A DNA stretch of 64,000 nucleotides from Saprospiraceae bacterium (GTDB lineage Bacteria; Bacteroidota; Bacteroidia; Chitinophagales; Saprospiraceae), in contig JAHDCU010000009.1 in assembly GCA_020629715.1 (NCBI GenBank), positions 124,001 to 188,000 of the forward strand, given 5' to 3'. Positions 47,700 through 57,400 of the stretch are shown piece by piece. Made by a program: the position numbers and the translations under genes. The notes beneath the pieces are model-generated. The model made no database searches. It was not told where the DNA came from and saw only the letters and a program-made list of their open reading frames with translations. Every line of letters begins with the position of its first letter. Positions within the stretch are counted from its first letter, which is position 1.

Positions 47700-49157
47700 T
47701 TAAATATCTCTGTTACTCCTCAGAGCGGGTATTTTAGTTTTTACACCATACCAAACAAGGATCGCGAGATTAAAGAAAAAGAAGGGTCCTACCTTATCTG
47801 CCTCGATAAGGTCATTGATCAAAAGCAAGGCGTAGATTACGCATAGAGACATAATACATGCCATGACTATACGCCGATCATCAATATTATCGAGCTTATG
47901 ATAGAGTTTCTCACCATAAAATATAGAAACTATACAGAGGATAAGGAATAAAAGAAAGCCAATAACCCCTTGCTCCACCCAAACCATAAGATAATAATTA
48001 TGTATTCCTGATTTATCAGGATTATGACTGACATAAGTCCTAAAGCTTGCAATGGTAAACGACTTATAAAAAAAATAAAAATTACCAGGACCGTATCCTA
48101 GTAAGGGTCTTCTGTTGATCATTTCAGCACCAGCTACCCAGCGATAGACCCTTTCCATAGTAGAAAGATCTTGAAGTTTATATGTTGCTTCAAGTAAGTT
48201 ATCATAGCTATGATGGCTTATTGTTTTTTCATACTGTGGTGCAAAATTGAGGTAGTTGTTATTATGACGTAATCCGATAATACCAAGTATAGCAATGATA
48301 AGACTTAGATAAATAGCGAGCTTCATGAGTTTATATTTCACAACGAAATATACTCCGATGGAGATAAATACACATAGATGTGCTGCTCTTGTATACGTAA
48401 GATATATAGCCAATAAGATATAGAGCATTGCGCCTACAAGAAGATATAATTGTGTCCTAGATATTTTAGATTTCATCCATGCCCATAGATACGGTAATAC
48501 GATTACTAGAATTGCGGCGTAGGTCACATGGTTCCTGAAAAAAGGAGATCCAGCACGATTGATACCATCAAAGCTAAAACCATCTCCAGCATGTCGTATC
48601 ATAATGTAGGTAATGACCAATACGAGTGAGCCAATGAGTAATTTTATAATGTTATAAAACCATGACGATCCTTTATGCAAATATAATGTCATACCAAAAA
48701 ATGGAATTACATACCAGAGTTTAGCCAAAAAGAACTTGAAAGAGACTGTAGGATTTTGAGATAAGATAGCAGTACAAAAGATCCAAATCACATGTATGAT
48801 CAGCAATGTTGTGATAGGAGATCGTATATAATCGGCGGGTATTTTTTTCCAATGCTTTGAGAATAATAAGATTCCAATAGCGGTAAGCAGTAGCATTACA
48901 GGTTCAGAGGGAAGATCTGTCCCCAATCCATTGGGTAGATAGAGCTCTACTGAAAAGGGTATGATCAAAAAGAAAAGACTGTAGATCCACTCAAACTTAT
49001 ATATGCCGACGAGAGCTACTACGAGGGTAAAAGGTACTACCAGCATAGCTAGATGCTCTGTCCAGATAGAAAGCATGATACAGATAAAGCAAAAGATCGG
49101 CGCAAACCATAAGATTAGTTTATCTGTCCAATCAATATGCGGATTAAGCTTAAGCAT
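47700..49157 (-). CDS. O-antigen ligase/polymerase-like membrane protein (Wzy/WaaL type)
   Basis: A 485-residue polytopic protein with about 11 to 12 membrane helices and a large external loop around residues 290-390. The Wzy_C-type signature is the region from TRAAHLCVFISI to RPLLGYGPGNFYFF and HNYYLMVWVEQGVIGFLLF, with the Arg and His-Asn residues characteristic of O-antigen ligases and polymerases. It would polymerise or ligate polysaccharide repeat units at the outer face of the inner membrane. It overlaps the upstream Wzz-like gene by eight bases. Polymerase or ligase cannot be decided from sequence alone. Confidence 0.85.
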   Translation of the reverse strand: MLKLNPHIDWTDKLILWFAPIFCFICIMLSIWTEHLAMLVVPFTLVVALVGIYKFEWIYSLFFLIIPFSVELYLPNGLGTDLPSEPVMLLLTAIGILLFSKHWKKIPADYIRSPITTLLIIHVIWIFCTAILSQNPTVSFKFFLAKLWYVIPFFGMTLYLHKGSSWFYNIIKLLIGSLVLVITYIMIRHAGDGFSFDGINRAGSPFFRNHVTYAAILVIVLPYLWAWMKSKISRTQLYLLVGAMLYILLAIYLTYTRAAHLCVFISIGVYFVVKYKLMKLAIYLSLIIAILGIIGLRHNNNYLNFAPQYEKTISHHSYDNLLEATYKLQDLSTMERVYRWVAGAEMINRRPLLGYGPGNFYFFYKSFTIASFRTYVSHNPDKSGIHNYYLMVWVEQGVIGFLLFLILCIVSIFYGEKLYHKLDNIDDRRIVMACIMSLCVIYALLLINDLIEADKVGPFFFFNLAILVWYGVKTKIPALRSNRDI

Positions 49158-50241
49158 TTTGAATGGCTTCCTTTATACCCTTGAAGCTGTGTAAAAATAA
49201 AATCATCAAGGAGGAAATGATAAAGGCAAGCATAGCAGCTCCTATGACATAAAGAGATCTCTTGGGTCGTGATTTTTCTACTGGAGTATTTGCTCGCTCT
49301 ACCACATGCAGAGCTGAAAAAGATGATTGATAAGCACCTTTGAGTTGTTTATATCGCTCTTTATCCAAACTCAATTGCTCTGCAAACTCTCGTTGTTCTA
49401 GCTCAAGATTGACTATTTTGGCTAATCCACTATTGAATAAATCCATCTTTTTCTGTGTAGCGGCTAATTGCTTTTCAGCACCTGATATACGTGCTTTAAT
49501 CATAGATAGCGAATCTCTGTAGATGGGATCATCTTTTAAGACCGTCAATCTTGCTTTATAATCATTAAGCATGGAGCTAGACTTGACCAATTGAGTCGTC
49601 AAAATCTCGCTCTGAGAAGAGGTGTTATAGACACCATATTTAGTTCTAGTCACTTGAAGACTATCACTAAGCTTATTCATGATAATTTGTTTTTCATCAA
49701 TATTAGCTTTGTATTTATTGATGAGTTGAGCCTGTGTCTCTTTGACGATTGATTGGGCAAGAGTATTTAGCTTATTTCTAGCGTCATTGACCATTATAGC
49801 TGCTAGTTCGCGATCTTTATCTTCGATCGACATCTCTAATGCATCGTATTTGGTCTTTTGAGTATTGAATAGACTTCTGAATTTTTTTAGAATCTTAGAT
49901 TTAGCCTTTTGATGAGTACTATCAATATCGTAGTGTTCATAAAGCTTGTACTTAGAAATCAAATAATCTGAAATCAATGAAGAATTAGCTAAACTGAATA
50001 GTCGATCTAAGTCTGTATCAGTTCCGTAGTACTCTTGTTTATTTTCTACGGCACCTACGGTCGCGGGTAAGGCAAGGTCAGGACTTGCCGCATAGAAAGA
50101 AGTGCTGGCTTTGTAATAGTTGTCCATGAGTAATGAGCCGATCACTGCGATGATGATCGCGACTACCGTCGATATAATAATGTATCTACGGTTATTCCAC
50201 AGCACCGTAATGATATCTAGTAAGTTGTCGTTTTGCTTCAT
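49150..50241 (-). CDS. Wzz/chain-length-determinant-type protein
   Basis: A 363-residue polysaccharide co-polymerase. It has an N-terminal transmembrane helix (about residues 17-35, YIIISTVVAIIIAVIGSLL), a long periplasmic part dominated by heptad-rich coiled coil (residues about 155-300) and a second helix near the C-terminus (about 332-352). This hairpin topology is the Wzz/FepE family, which sets chain length. There is no kinase domain, so it is a class 1 or simple Wzz type. It sits between the flippase and the polymerase/ligase genes, with 6 bases and an 8-base overlap respectively, as in a Wzx/Wzz/Wzy export system. Confidence 0.85.
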   Translation of the reverse strand: MKQNDNLLDIITVLWNNRRYIIISTVVAIIIAVIGSLLMDNYYKASTSFYAASPDLALPATVGAVENKQEYYGTDTDLDRLFSLANSSLISDYLISKYKLYEHYDIDSTHQKAKSKILKKFRSLFNTQKTKYDALEMSIEDKDRELAAIMVNDARNKLNTLAQSIVKETQAQLINKYKANIDEKQIIMNKLSDSLQVTRTKYGVYNTSSQSEILTTQLVKSSSMLNDYKARLTVLKDDPIYRDSLSMIKARISGAEKQLAATQKKMDLFNSGLAKIVNLELEQREFAEQLSLDKERYKQLKGAYQSSFSALHVVERANTPVEKSRPKRSLYVIGAAMLAFIISSLMILFLHSFKGIKEAIQNA

Positions 50242-50247
50242 GCCTTG

Positions 50248-51729
50248 CTATACATTCTTACTCGTTTCGTCAATGACGGATCGAGGATCTATTTTTTTAC
50301 GAAATAGCGAAAGTAACTCTTGTCGCTGAATCATATCCATCAATAACGCAAGAATACCTGCGATAATTATTCCAATAATTGAAGATATCCACCAGGATGA
50401 CCAACTTAGCTGATCCAACATATAAAATAGTAAGCATATTAGCCATCCATACAAGATGATCTTAAGCCATAGTTTCACAGAAGTCTGTATAGCCAAAAGT
50501 TGATGTGCAACGATAATTTGTCCCAGCATAGAAAGTAATTGAGTTGCAGCACTTGCCATGGCTGCACCTATTGCACCATACTTCGGGATGAGGATAAAAT
50601 TCAATATGATATTCATTATTAGGCAGTTGAAAAACACGACATTGAGCCGCATCACATTACCTCCAGCTACAAGACTACTGCCATATATATATGCAATAGC
50701 AATACCTACAAAGCCTATCATATGGTAGACCAAGATGTCGGCGATATAATCTGTACTTCGATCATAGATAAGTGCTAAAAAATCTTCGCTGTATACACTT
50801 GCGCTTACTGCAATGACGATGGCAAAACAAAACATTAGTTTCAAACCGAAATCTATCAATGCATTGAGATCCTTTTTTTCTGCAATCAGTCTTGCTACCA
50901 TAGGAAGGATCAATGCTACGAATAGATAGGCGAACATATTGGAAGCATCAAATATACGGATGCTAGCACTATATGCATCGATCTCAATATCTGCTTGTGG
51001 ATGCAAGGCGTCCAGCATCAATATATCGACTTTACTGTAGGCAGTCATTAATAAAAAAATGATGGCATAGGGATAAGTCTGTTTCAAAAGCGCTAAGAAA
51101 AACGATCTCGAAAGATGAAGTCGAATGACTACCTTTTTCACGAGCAGTACTCCTAACGCAACACATATAGGTATGAAAAACGAAACCCCTTGAGCGATAA
51201 TAAATGCGTATAAGTTAATTTCAATTCCAATCGAAGTATATAATATACCACCGATCAAAATGATCAATATGAGCTTATCCAATATGGAAAGAAAACTATC
51301 CCAACGATAGAGGCCAAGTCCAGATATATTGCTTCTTAGGTATAGCAAAAGGGAGTTTAATATTTGATTGACTCCAATCATACAAAGCATCTTCCAATAC
51401 ATGCTTGCATATCCCAATGCCCAAAAGCTCGATGCTATTGCTACAAAATAGATAATAGCGAGCACTCCCTTAATGGCTAAGATCTGTGATATATAGCTGT
51501 TGACAAGGTTTCTATTTTTAGGAATAAATTGAAGGTTGAACGAATGTATTCCTACATCGTTTACTATCTGAAATATGTAACACATCGATAGCAGTGTGAT
51601 GAACATACTCCATTCTTGTGGTGCGGATGCATTTTGTACTTGTGCTTCAATTGCAAATATGTAGAGCGGTTTGATCAATAGATTGATCCCGATCAGTACA
51701 ATGATATTTAACAGAAACTCTCTTTTCAA
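50248..51729 (-). CDS. Oligosaccharide flippase-like protein (Wzx type)
   Basis: A 493-residue membrane protein with about 14 helices, of the polysaccharide-transporter branch of the MOP exporter superfamily. The N-terminus LKREFLLNIIVLIGINLLIKPLYIF is the usual start of Bacteroidota flippases. The initiation codon is TTG, as no ATG is available nearby. It would flip undecaprenyl-linked repeat units to the periplasm for the polymerase. It is the first gene of a three-gene minus-strand unit with the Wzz-like and Wzy/WaaL-like genes. No glycosyltransferases that would build the repeat unit are nearby, so they must be elsewhere. Confidence 0.85.
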   Translation of the reverse strand: MKREFLLNIIVLIGINLLIKPLYIFAIEAQVQNASAPQEWSMFITLLSMCYIFQIVNDVGIHSFNLQFIPKNRNLVNSYISQILAIKGVLAIIYFVAIASSFWALGYASMYWKMLCMIGVNQILNSLLLYLRSNISGLGLYRWDSFLSILDKLILIILIGGILYTSIGIEINLYAFIIAQGVSFFIPICVALGVLLVKKVVIRLHLSRSFFLALLKQTYPYAIIFLLMTAYSKVDILMLDALHPQADIEIDAYSASIRIFDASNMFAYLFVALILPMVARLIAEKKDLNALIDFGLKLMFCFAIVIAVSASVYSEDFLALIYDRSTDYIADILVYHMIGFVGIAIAYIYGSSLVAGGNVMRLNVVFFNCLIMNIILNFILIPKYGAIGAAMASAATQLLSMLGQIIVAHQLLAIQTSVKLWLKIILYGWLICLLFYMLDQLSWSSWWISSIIGIIIAGILALLMDMIQRQELLSLFRKKIDPRSVIDETSKNV

Positions 51730-51753
51730 TATGCGTATGTCTGGATAGAGTAT

Positions 51754-52764
51754 ATGATAACGAAGATGCGAAGAAAGCTAATACAATTTAAGGAAAGAGG
51801 ATTATATATCGCTCCCGCCGATACATATATTGACCCATGGAGGCCAGTAGATAGAGCCGTGATTACCCATGGTCATAGTGATCATGCTCGTCGTGGGCAT
51901 AAAGCATATTTATGTCACCATGACTCTGTCAATATTTTAAAATATCGATTAGGTGACGATATAAAGGTTGAGGGAGTAGCTTATGAACAAGTAATCGATA
52001 TAAATGGTGTTAAGATATCGCTCCATCCAGCGGGACATATTATAGGATCAGCACAGATCAGGGTTGAGTATAAGGGAGAAATTTGGGTAGTCACAGGTGA
52101 TTATAAAATTGAGGACGATGGATTGGCTACCGCATACGAACCGGTCAAATGTCAGCATTTTATTACGGAATGCACTTTTGGATTACCCGTATTTAAGTGG
52201 AAAACGCAAGATATTATCATCAACGAAATCAATGAGTGGTGGTCAGAAAATGTAAGTTTAGGAAGACCAAGTGTATTATCCTCCTATGCATTGGGTAAGG
52301 CACAACGAGTGATCAATAGTGTCAACCATGATATTGGTCCGATATTGACACATGGTGCTGTGGAAAACACCAATGAAGTTTTACGTAATTCGGGTATTGC
52401 TATAAAAGATACAATACGCGTTACCCTAGAGACTGATAAGTCTTTATTCAATAAAGCGCTTATTATTGCGACAGGATCAGGTATCAATAGTTCTTGGCTT
52501 AATAAATTTAAAAATGCATCCATCGGTATAGCATCAGGTTGGATGATGATGCGAGGGGCAAGGAGACGTAGAGCAGCGGATCGTGGTTTTGTATTTTCTG
52601 ATCATGCAGATTGGACAGGTCTCAATGATGCGATCAAATCTACAGGTGCGGAGTATATATATCCAACTCATGGATATACCAATGTTTTTTCACAATGGCT
52701 CAATGAGCAGGGCTATATTGCATCACCAGTGGAAACAGAATACGAAGGGGAGGTGGTAGAATGA
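51754..52764 (+). CDS. Ligase-associated DNA exonuclease (metallo-beta-lactamase fold)
   Basis: A 336-residue protein of the metallo-beta-lactamase/beta-CASP-like family found beside ATP-dependent ligases. The metal motif is THGHSDHA at residues 38-45 (H39, H41, D43, H44), and later motifs are LHPAGHIIGSAQI, VVTGDYK and FVFSDHADW near the end. It processes DNA ends in repair in characterised systems. ATG at 51754 or Met5 (51766) could be the start. Its stop overlaps the ligase start (ATGA at 52761), so both are co-translated. It is divergent from the Wzx gene across 24 bases. Confidence 0.88.
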   Translation: MITKMRRKLIQFKERGLYIAPADTYIDPWRPVDRAVITHGHSDHARRGHKAYLCHHDSVNILKYRLGDDIKVEGVAYEQVIDINGVKISLHPAGHIIGSAQIRVEYKGEIWVVTGDYKIEDDGLATAYEPVKCQHFITECTFGLPVFKWKTQDIIINEINEWWSENVSLGRPSVLSSYALGKAQRVINSVNHDIGPILTHGAVENTNEVLRNSGIAIKDTIRVTLETDKSLFNKALIIATGSGINSSWLNKFKNASIGIASGWMMMRGARRRRAADRGFVFSDHADWTGLNDAIKSTGAEYIYPTHGYTNVFSQWLNEQGYIASPVETEYEGEVVE

Positions 52765-54350
52765 AGTCATTTGCAGCATTGTTTCAAGAGCTTGATCGTA
52801 CAACCAAGACAACAGCCAAAGTTAAGAGCTTAGCTAAGTATTTTGATAAGGCATCGGATACAGATAAAATCTGGACTATAGCGCTATTTACACATCGCAG
52901 GCCCAAACGAAATGTAAAGACTTCGCTTTTGAGAGAATGGGCTGCTGAGCAAGCAGGTATACCTTTATGGTTGTTTGAAGAATCATATCATATTGTTGGA
53001 GACCTTGCGGAAGCGATTAGTTTGATTATTGAGGATGGATCGGAAGAGTCGGAAAAAAGCTTGACGAGCTACATACATGAATTGATTAACTTAAAAGATC
53101 AAGACGAAGCGGCAAAGAAAGAATACGTGTTGCAAGCATGGCAATCCATGAATCAGGCTGAGCGATTCCTATTTAATAAATTGCTTACCGGTGGATTTAG
53201 GATAGGCGTTTCTTCTAAGCTTATTGTCAAAGCACTAAGTAAAAGTACGGGACAAGAAGAAAATGTAATCAGTCATCGGCTGATGGGTAATTGGGATCCT
53301 GCTACTACAACTTTTGAAGAGCTTATACTTTCAGAATCAGGATTGGATGAAATCTCAAAGCCTTATCCGTTTTATTTGGCCTATGCAATAGAAGATGATC
53401 CAGCTACATTGGGAAACACATCAGATTGGCAAGCGGAGCATAAATGGGATGGTATCAGAGGACAGGTGATTTTGCGTCAAGGCGAAATATTTGTTTGGTC
53501 TCGAGGAGAAGAGCTCGTAACAGATAAGTATCCAGAGTATGAAAAGCTTAAAGACTATTTGACAGATAATATTGTTATCGACGGAGAAATACTAGCCTAT
53601 AAAGCTGGCAAACCACTCCCATTTAATGTACTTCAGAAGAGAATCGGTCGTAAAAAAGTCGGTAAAAAACTCCTTAATGATTGTCCCGTTATTTTGATGG
53701 CATACGACCTATTAGAGTATGATGGACAGGATATTAGGACCAAGGCTACTTCTGAGAGAAGGGCTGTATTAGAAAGCATATTGAAGGATGTACCACAAGA
53801 GATTCCTATAAGATTATCACCAGTAATAGCGTTTTCTAACTGGGAAGAGCTAAAGCACATTAGAGCACAATCTAGAGAATTGGATTGTGAAGGACTGATG
53901 CTTAAAAGGAAGTCTAGCGAATATAAAATAGGACGGAAAAAAGGGGATTGGTGGAAATGGAAAGTCGATCCTATGAATGTAGATGCTGTGATGCTATATG
54001 CACAACGTGGACATGGAAGACGAGCCAATCTGTTCACAGATTTTACTTTTGCAGTACATAATGAAGAAGGAGATTTAGTACCATTTGCTAAAGCATATTC
54101 TGGTCTTACCGATAAAGAATTTAAGGAAATCACAGCTTGGGTAAAGAAGAATACAAGAGAACGATTTGGACCAGTATGTAGTGTAAATCCAGAGCTAGTT
54201 TTTGAGCTAGCCTTTGAAGGAATTGCTGAATCTACCCGTCATAAATCGGGAATTGCTTTAAGATTTCCAAGAATTTTACGTTGGAGAAAAGATAAAAACA
54301 TCAATGAAATCAATACTCTAACGGATTTGAAAAAACTTTTAACAAAATAA
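52761..54350 (+). CDS. ATP-dependent DNA ligase (LigB/LigC-type, exonuclease-associated)
   Basis: A 529-residue ligase of the bacterial ATP-dependent class. The nucleotidyl-transfer Lys228 lies in EHKWDGIRGQV (motif I KxDGxR). Other motifs: DGEILAYK (III), EGLMLKR (IV), and KWKVDPMNVDAVMLYAQRGHG (motif V and OB-fold start). The N-terminal ~200 residues form a helical DNA-binding domain with LLTGGFRIGVSSKLIVKAL. It pairs with the upstream exonuclease. In related clusters a helicase (Lhr) and a phosphoesterase follow; neither is present, as a new promoter and giant gene begin 136 bases downstream. The main replicative ligase is normally LigA; this is an accessory repair enzyme. Confidence 0.94.
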   Translation: MKSFAALFQELDRTTKTTAKVKSLAKYFDKASDTDKIWTIALFTHRRPKRNVKTSLLREWAAEQAGIPLWLFEESYHIVGDLAEAISLIIEDGSEESEKSLTSYIHELINLKDQDEAAKKEYVLQAWQSMNQAERFLFNKLLTGGFRIGVSSKLIVKALSKSTGQEENVISHRLMGNWDPATTTFEELILSESGLDEISKPYPFYLAYAIEDDPATLGNTSDWQAEHKWDGIRGQVILRQGEIFVWSRGEELVTDKYPEYEKLKDYLTDNIVIDGEILAYKAGKPLPFNVLQKRIGRKKVGKKLLNDCPVILMAYDLLEYDGQDIRTKATSERRAVLESILKDVPQEIPIRLSPVIAFSNWEELKHIRAQSRELDCEGLMLKRKSSEYKIGRKKGDWWKWKVDPMNVDAVMLYAQRGHGRRANLFTDFTFAVHNEEGDLVPFAKAYSGLTDKEFKEITAWVKKNTRERFGPVCSVNPELVFELAFEGIAESTRHKSGIALRFPRILRWRKDKNINEINTLTDLKKLLTK

Positions 54351-54394
54351 CATATTACATTTTTTCTTAATATGTTAATCTTTACATATCTTTG
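54348..54394 (+). promoter_or_regulatory. Inverted repeat and -7 box upstream of the second giant gene
   Basis: A perfect 10-bp inverted repeat, TAACATATTA (54348-54357) and TAATATGTTA (54368-54377), starts on the ligase stop codon, with a loop CATTTTTTCT. TATCTTTG (54387-54394) fits the -7 consensus; the -33 position reads TTC rather than TTG and lies in the loop. The repeat could be an operator, a weak terminator for the ligase transcript, or both. Transcription would start near 54401, leaving a leader of about 85 bases. Confidence 0.5.
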
Positions 54395-54485
54395 TTTTCT
54401 ACAAGGCTTACACAACAATTCTCAATACTGATTTAGGTCAGTAATCCCCCACAACAGTAAGTATACTCAATCAAAACTCAGTCAC

Positions 54486-57400
54486 ATGTTGACAAAGACA
54501 CTAACGAGTGCAGTGTTAAGCATTGTATTTATCGCTAGCAGTGGTTCTATCCACGGCTATGCAGCAGACTACGGATCTAAAAGTTCTTTTGGTAACGAAA
54601 GGATATTTTATCATAACAACAACAAATCCGAAGATGGAAACTACTTCAATGATTTGAGAGGCTATCCCAATGCTTCGCCGATATTTAAACTGAAAGATGC
54701 TGTTGCCCATAAGGGTGACGGCTCTCTTAGTTTTAATACCCATGAGACCAATAATTCTCCTAACTCAATTACATGTAACGGAAATATTAATTTTTCTGTA
54801 CCATCAACAACATGTGAAATAGCGATTATTATTGACCCTCCTACATCTGACTGTACAATCACGTCCATGAGCTACACCATATCAGGAGGTCCTTCAGCCC
54901 CTACGGGTACTTCTGCTTCTGACCCTAGTGGTACGTATGAGGTAGGTTCCTATATGATTAATTGGTCAATTACTGATTGCGATGGACCGACAACATGTAT
55001 GCAAACAGTAGATATTTTGGATATGACTGCTCCAGTTTTGACATGTCCGATGTCCTTAAACATAGATTGTACTACTGATCCTGTACCAGCTGCCTTTGCA
55101 AATTTTACAGAATTTACAGCGGCAGGAGGGTTGGTAACAGATAATTGTATGATAGACCAGTCATCTTTTGCTCTTTTAAGTGAAACGACAACAGGTACTC
55201 CATGTAATCAGACTATCGTTAGAGAATATCAAATATTTGATGTTAATAATCAAGGAGGTATATGCACGAGATCAATTTTTATACAAGATAATATTCAACC
55301 TGATTTTACAGATCCGGCCGATATCACGATCTCCTGCGATCAAGATCCTACCGATTTGACACTTACTGGTGATGTTACTGATGAATCTGATAATTGCGAT
55401 GATCCTGCTCCGCAAGCAACCTTCACTGATACTAACAACATAGATAACTGTGGTAATACAACAGGAACGATTACGAGATCATGGTCTTTGACTGATGCAT
55501 GTGATAACGTTAGGAATAGGACTCAAATAATTACTATAGAAGATAATACAGCGCCAGCAGTAGACTGTTCGGCTCTAAATAATTTGATTTTAGAATGTGA
55601 TGGAGATTATACCACTGAAATTAACAACTGGTTAGCCGCTAATGAAGCAGCGACACTTGCAGGAGCAACGGATAACTGTAGTAATATAACTGTTGCTAAT
55701 AACTATATTGCAGGAACCCTACCAGCTATGTCATGTATGGCAACTGCAGGAATCACAGTTACATTTACGGCAACAGATGATTGTGGTAACGTGGGTTCTT
55801 GTACCGCACAGCTTATATTAGATGATAATACCGCGCCAACTGTAGATTGTAGCGTTGCCTCTAATCTTACTTTAGAGTGTGATGGTGATTATACTAGTGA
55901 AATCAATACATGGTTGAATGCAACGGAAACAGCTATTTTGAATAGTCCTGGTACAGTAGACCAATGTGGCGGTACTCTATCGATAAGTAATAATTATGCA
56001 GGTACAATCCCTGCAACTTCATGCGATGCTTCTACAGGAACGGCAGTCACTTTTACAGTTACAGATGGTTGTATGAATTCTGCAAGTTGTACGGTATCCA
56101 TAATCATTACAGATACATTCGACCCTACCTTTACAGTACCAAGCAATCTTACGATAAGCTGTGAGCAAGATCCTTCTGATCTAACGTTAACAGGAGATGT
56201 AACAGATGAAGCTGATGACTGTGATACAGGACTACAAGCAACATTCAGCGATGCCACAGCGGCTGGTACCTGTGCTGATGAAAGTACTATTACACGTACT
56301 TGGACTTTAGTAGACGCTTGTGGTAATGACAACGTACAAGTACAAACGATCACTATAGTTGATAATACAGATCCAACGTTTACAGTACCAAACAGTCTTA
56401 CGATAAGTTGTGAGCAAGACCCAACCGATTTGACTTTAACAGGAGATGTAACAGATGAGGCTGACAATTGTGCGGCAGGGCTTCAAGCAACATTTAGCGA
56501 TGCTACAGCGGCAGGTACTTGTGCTGATGAAAGCACCATTACACGTACGTGGACTTTAGTGGATGCTTGTGGTAATGATAACGTACAAGTACAAACAATC
56601 ACTATAGTTGATAATACAGATCCTACGTTTACAGTACCAAGTAGTATTACTATAAGTTGTGAGCAAGATCCAACCGATTTGACTCTAACAGGAGACGTTA
56701 CTAACGAATCCGATAATTGTTCCGTAGGTATACAAGCAACCTTTAGCGACGCTTCGGTTGCTGGAACCTGTGCTGATGAAAGCACTATTACACGTACCTG
56801 GACTTTAGTAGATGCTTGCGGTAATGATAATGTACAAGTACAGACCATTACAGTAACGGATAATGTAGATCCAGTGGCCGTATGTCAAAATGTATCCTTA
56901 ACCTTAGATGCTACGGGATCCGCAACATTGTTGGCTAGTCAAGTTGATAATGGCAGTTCTGATAACTGTGATTCCGCTCTAGAATTTTCATTATCGAGAA
57001 GTACTTTCTTCTGTAATGATGTGATTTCTAGTCCAATAGCAGTTACGATGACCGTTACGGATAATTGTGGAAATACTGATGAATGTATAGTGAATGTTAG
57101 CATAATCGACGATGTGACTCCAGTACTTACCTGCCCTGCAGCGCTTACGGCTGTTTGTAATATAACGGAGCAACCGGCATATGCAGATTTCAATGCTTTC
57201 CTCGCAGCAGGGGGTACGTTTAGTGATATGTGTGATGCAAATCCAGCAACATTTATGGTTTCAGAAGTATCTGATAATGATTCATGCCCTGAGACTTTAA
57301 CAAGAACATATTCTATATCTGATTTTGGTGGAAATAATATTTCTTGCCAGCAGACAATAGTGGTTGACGATAACATACTTCCTACCATTGATTGTCCAGA

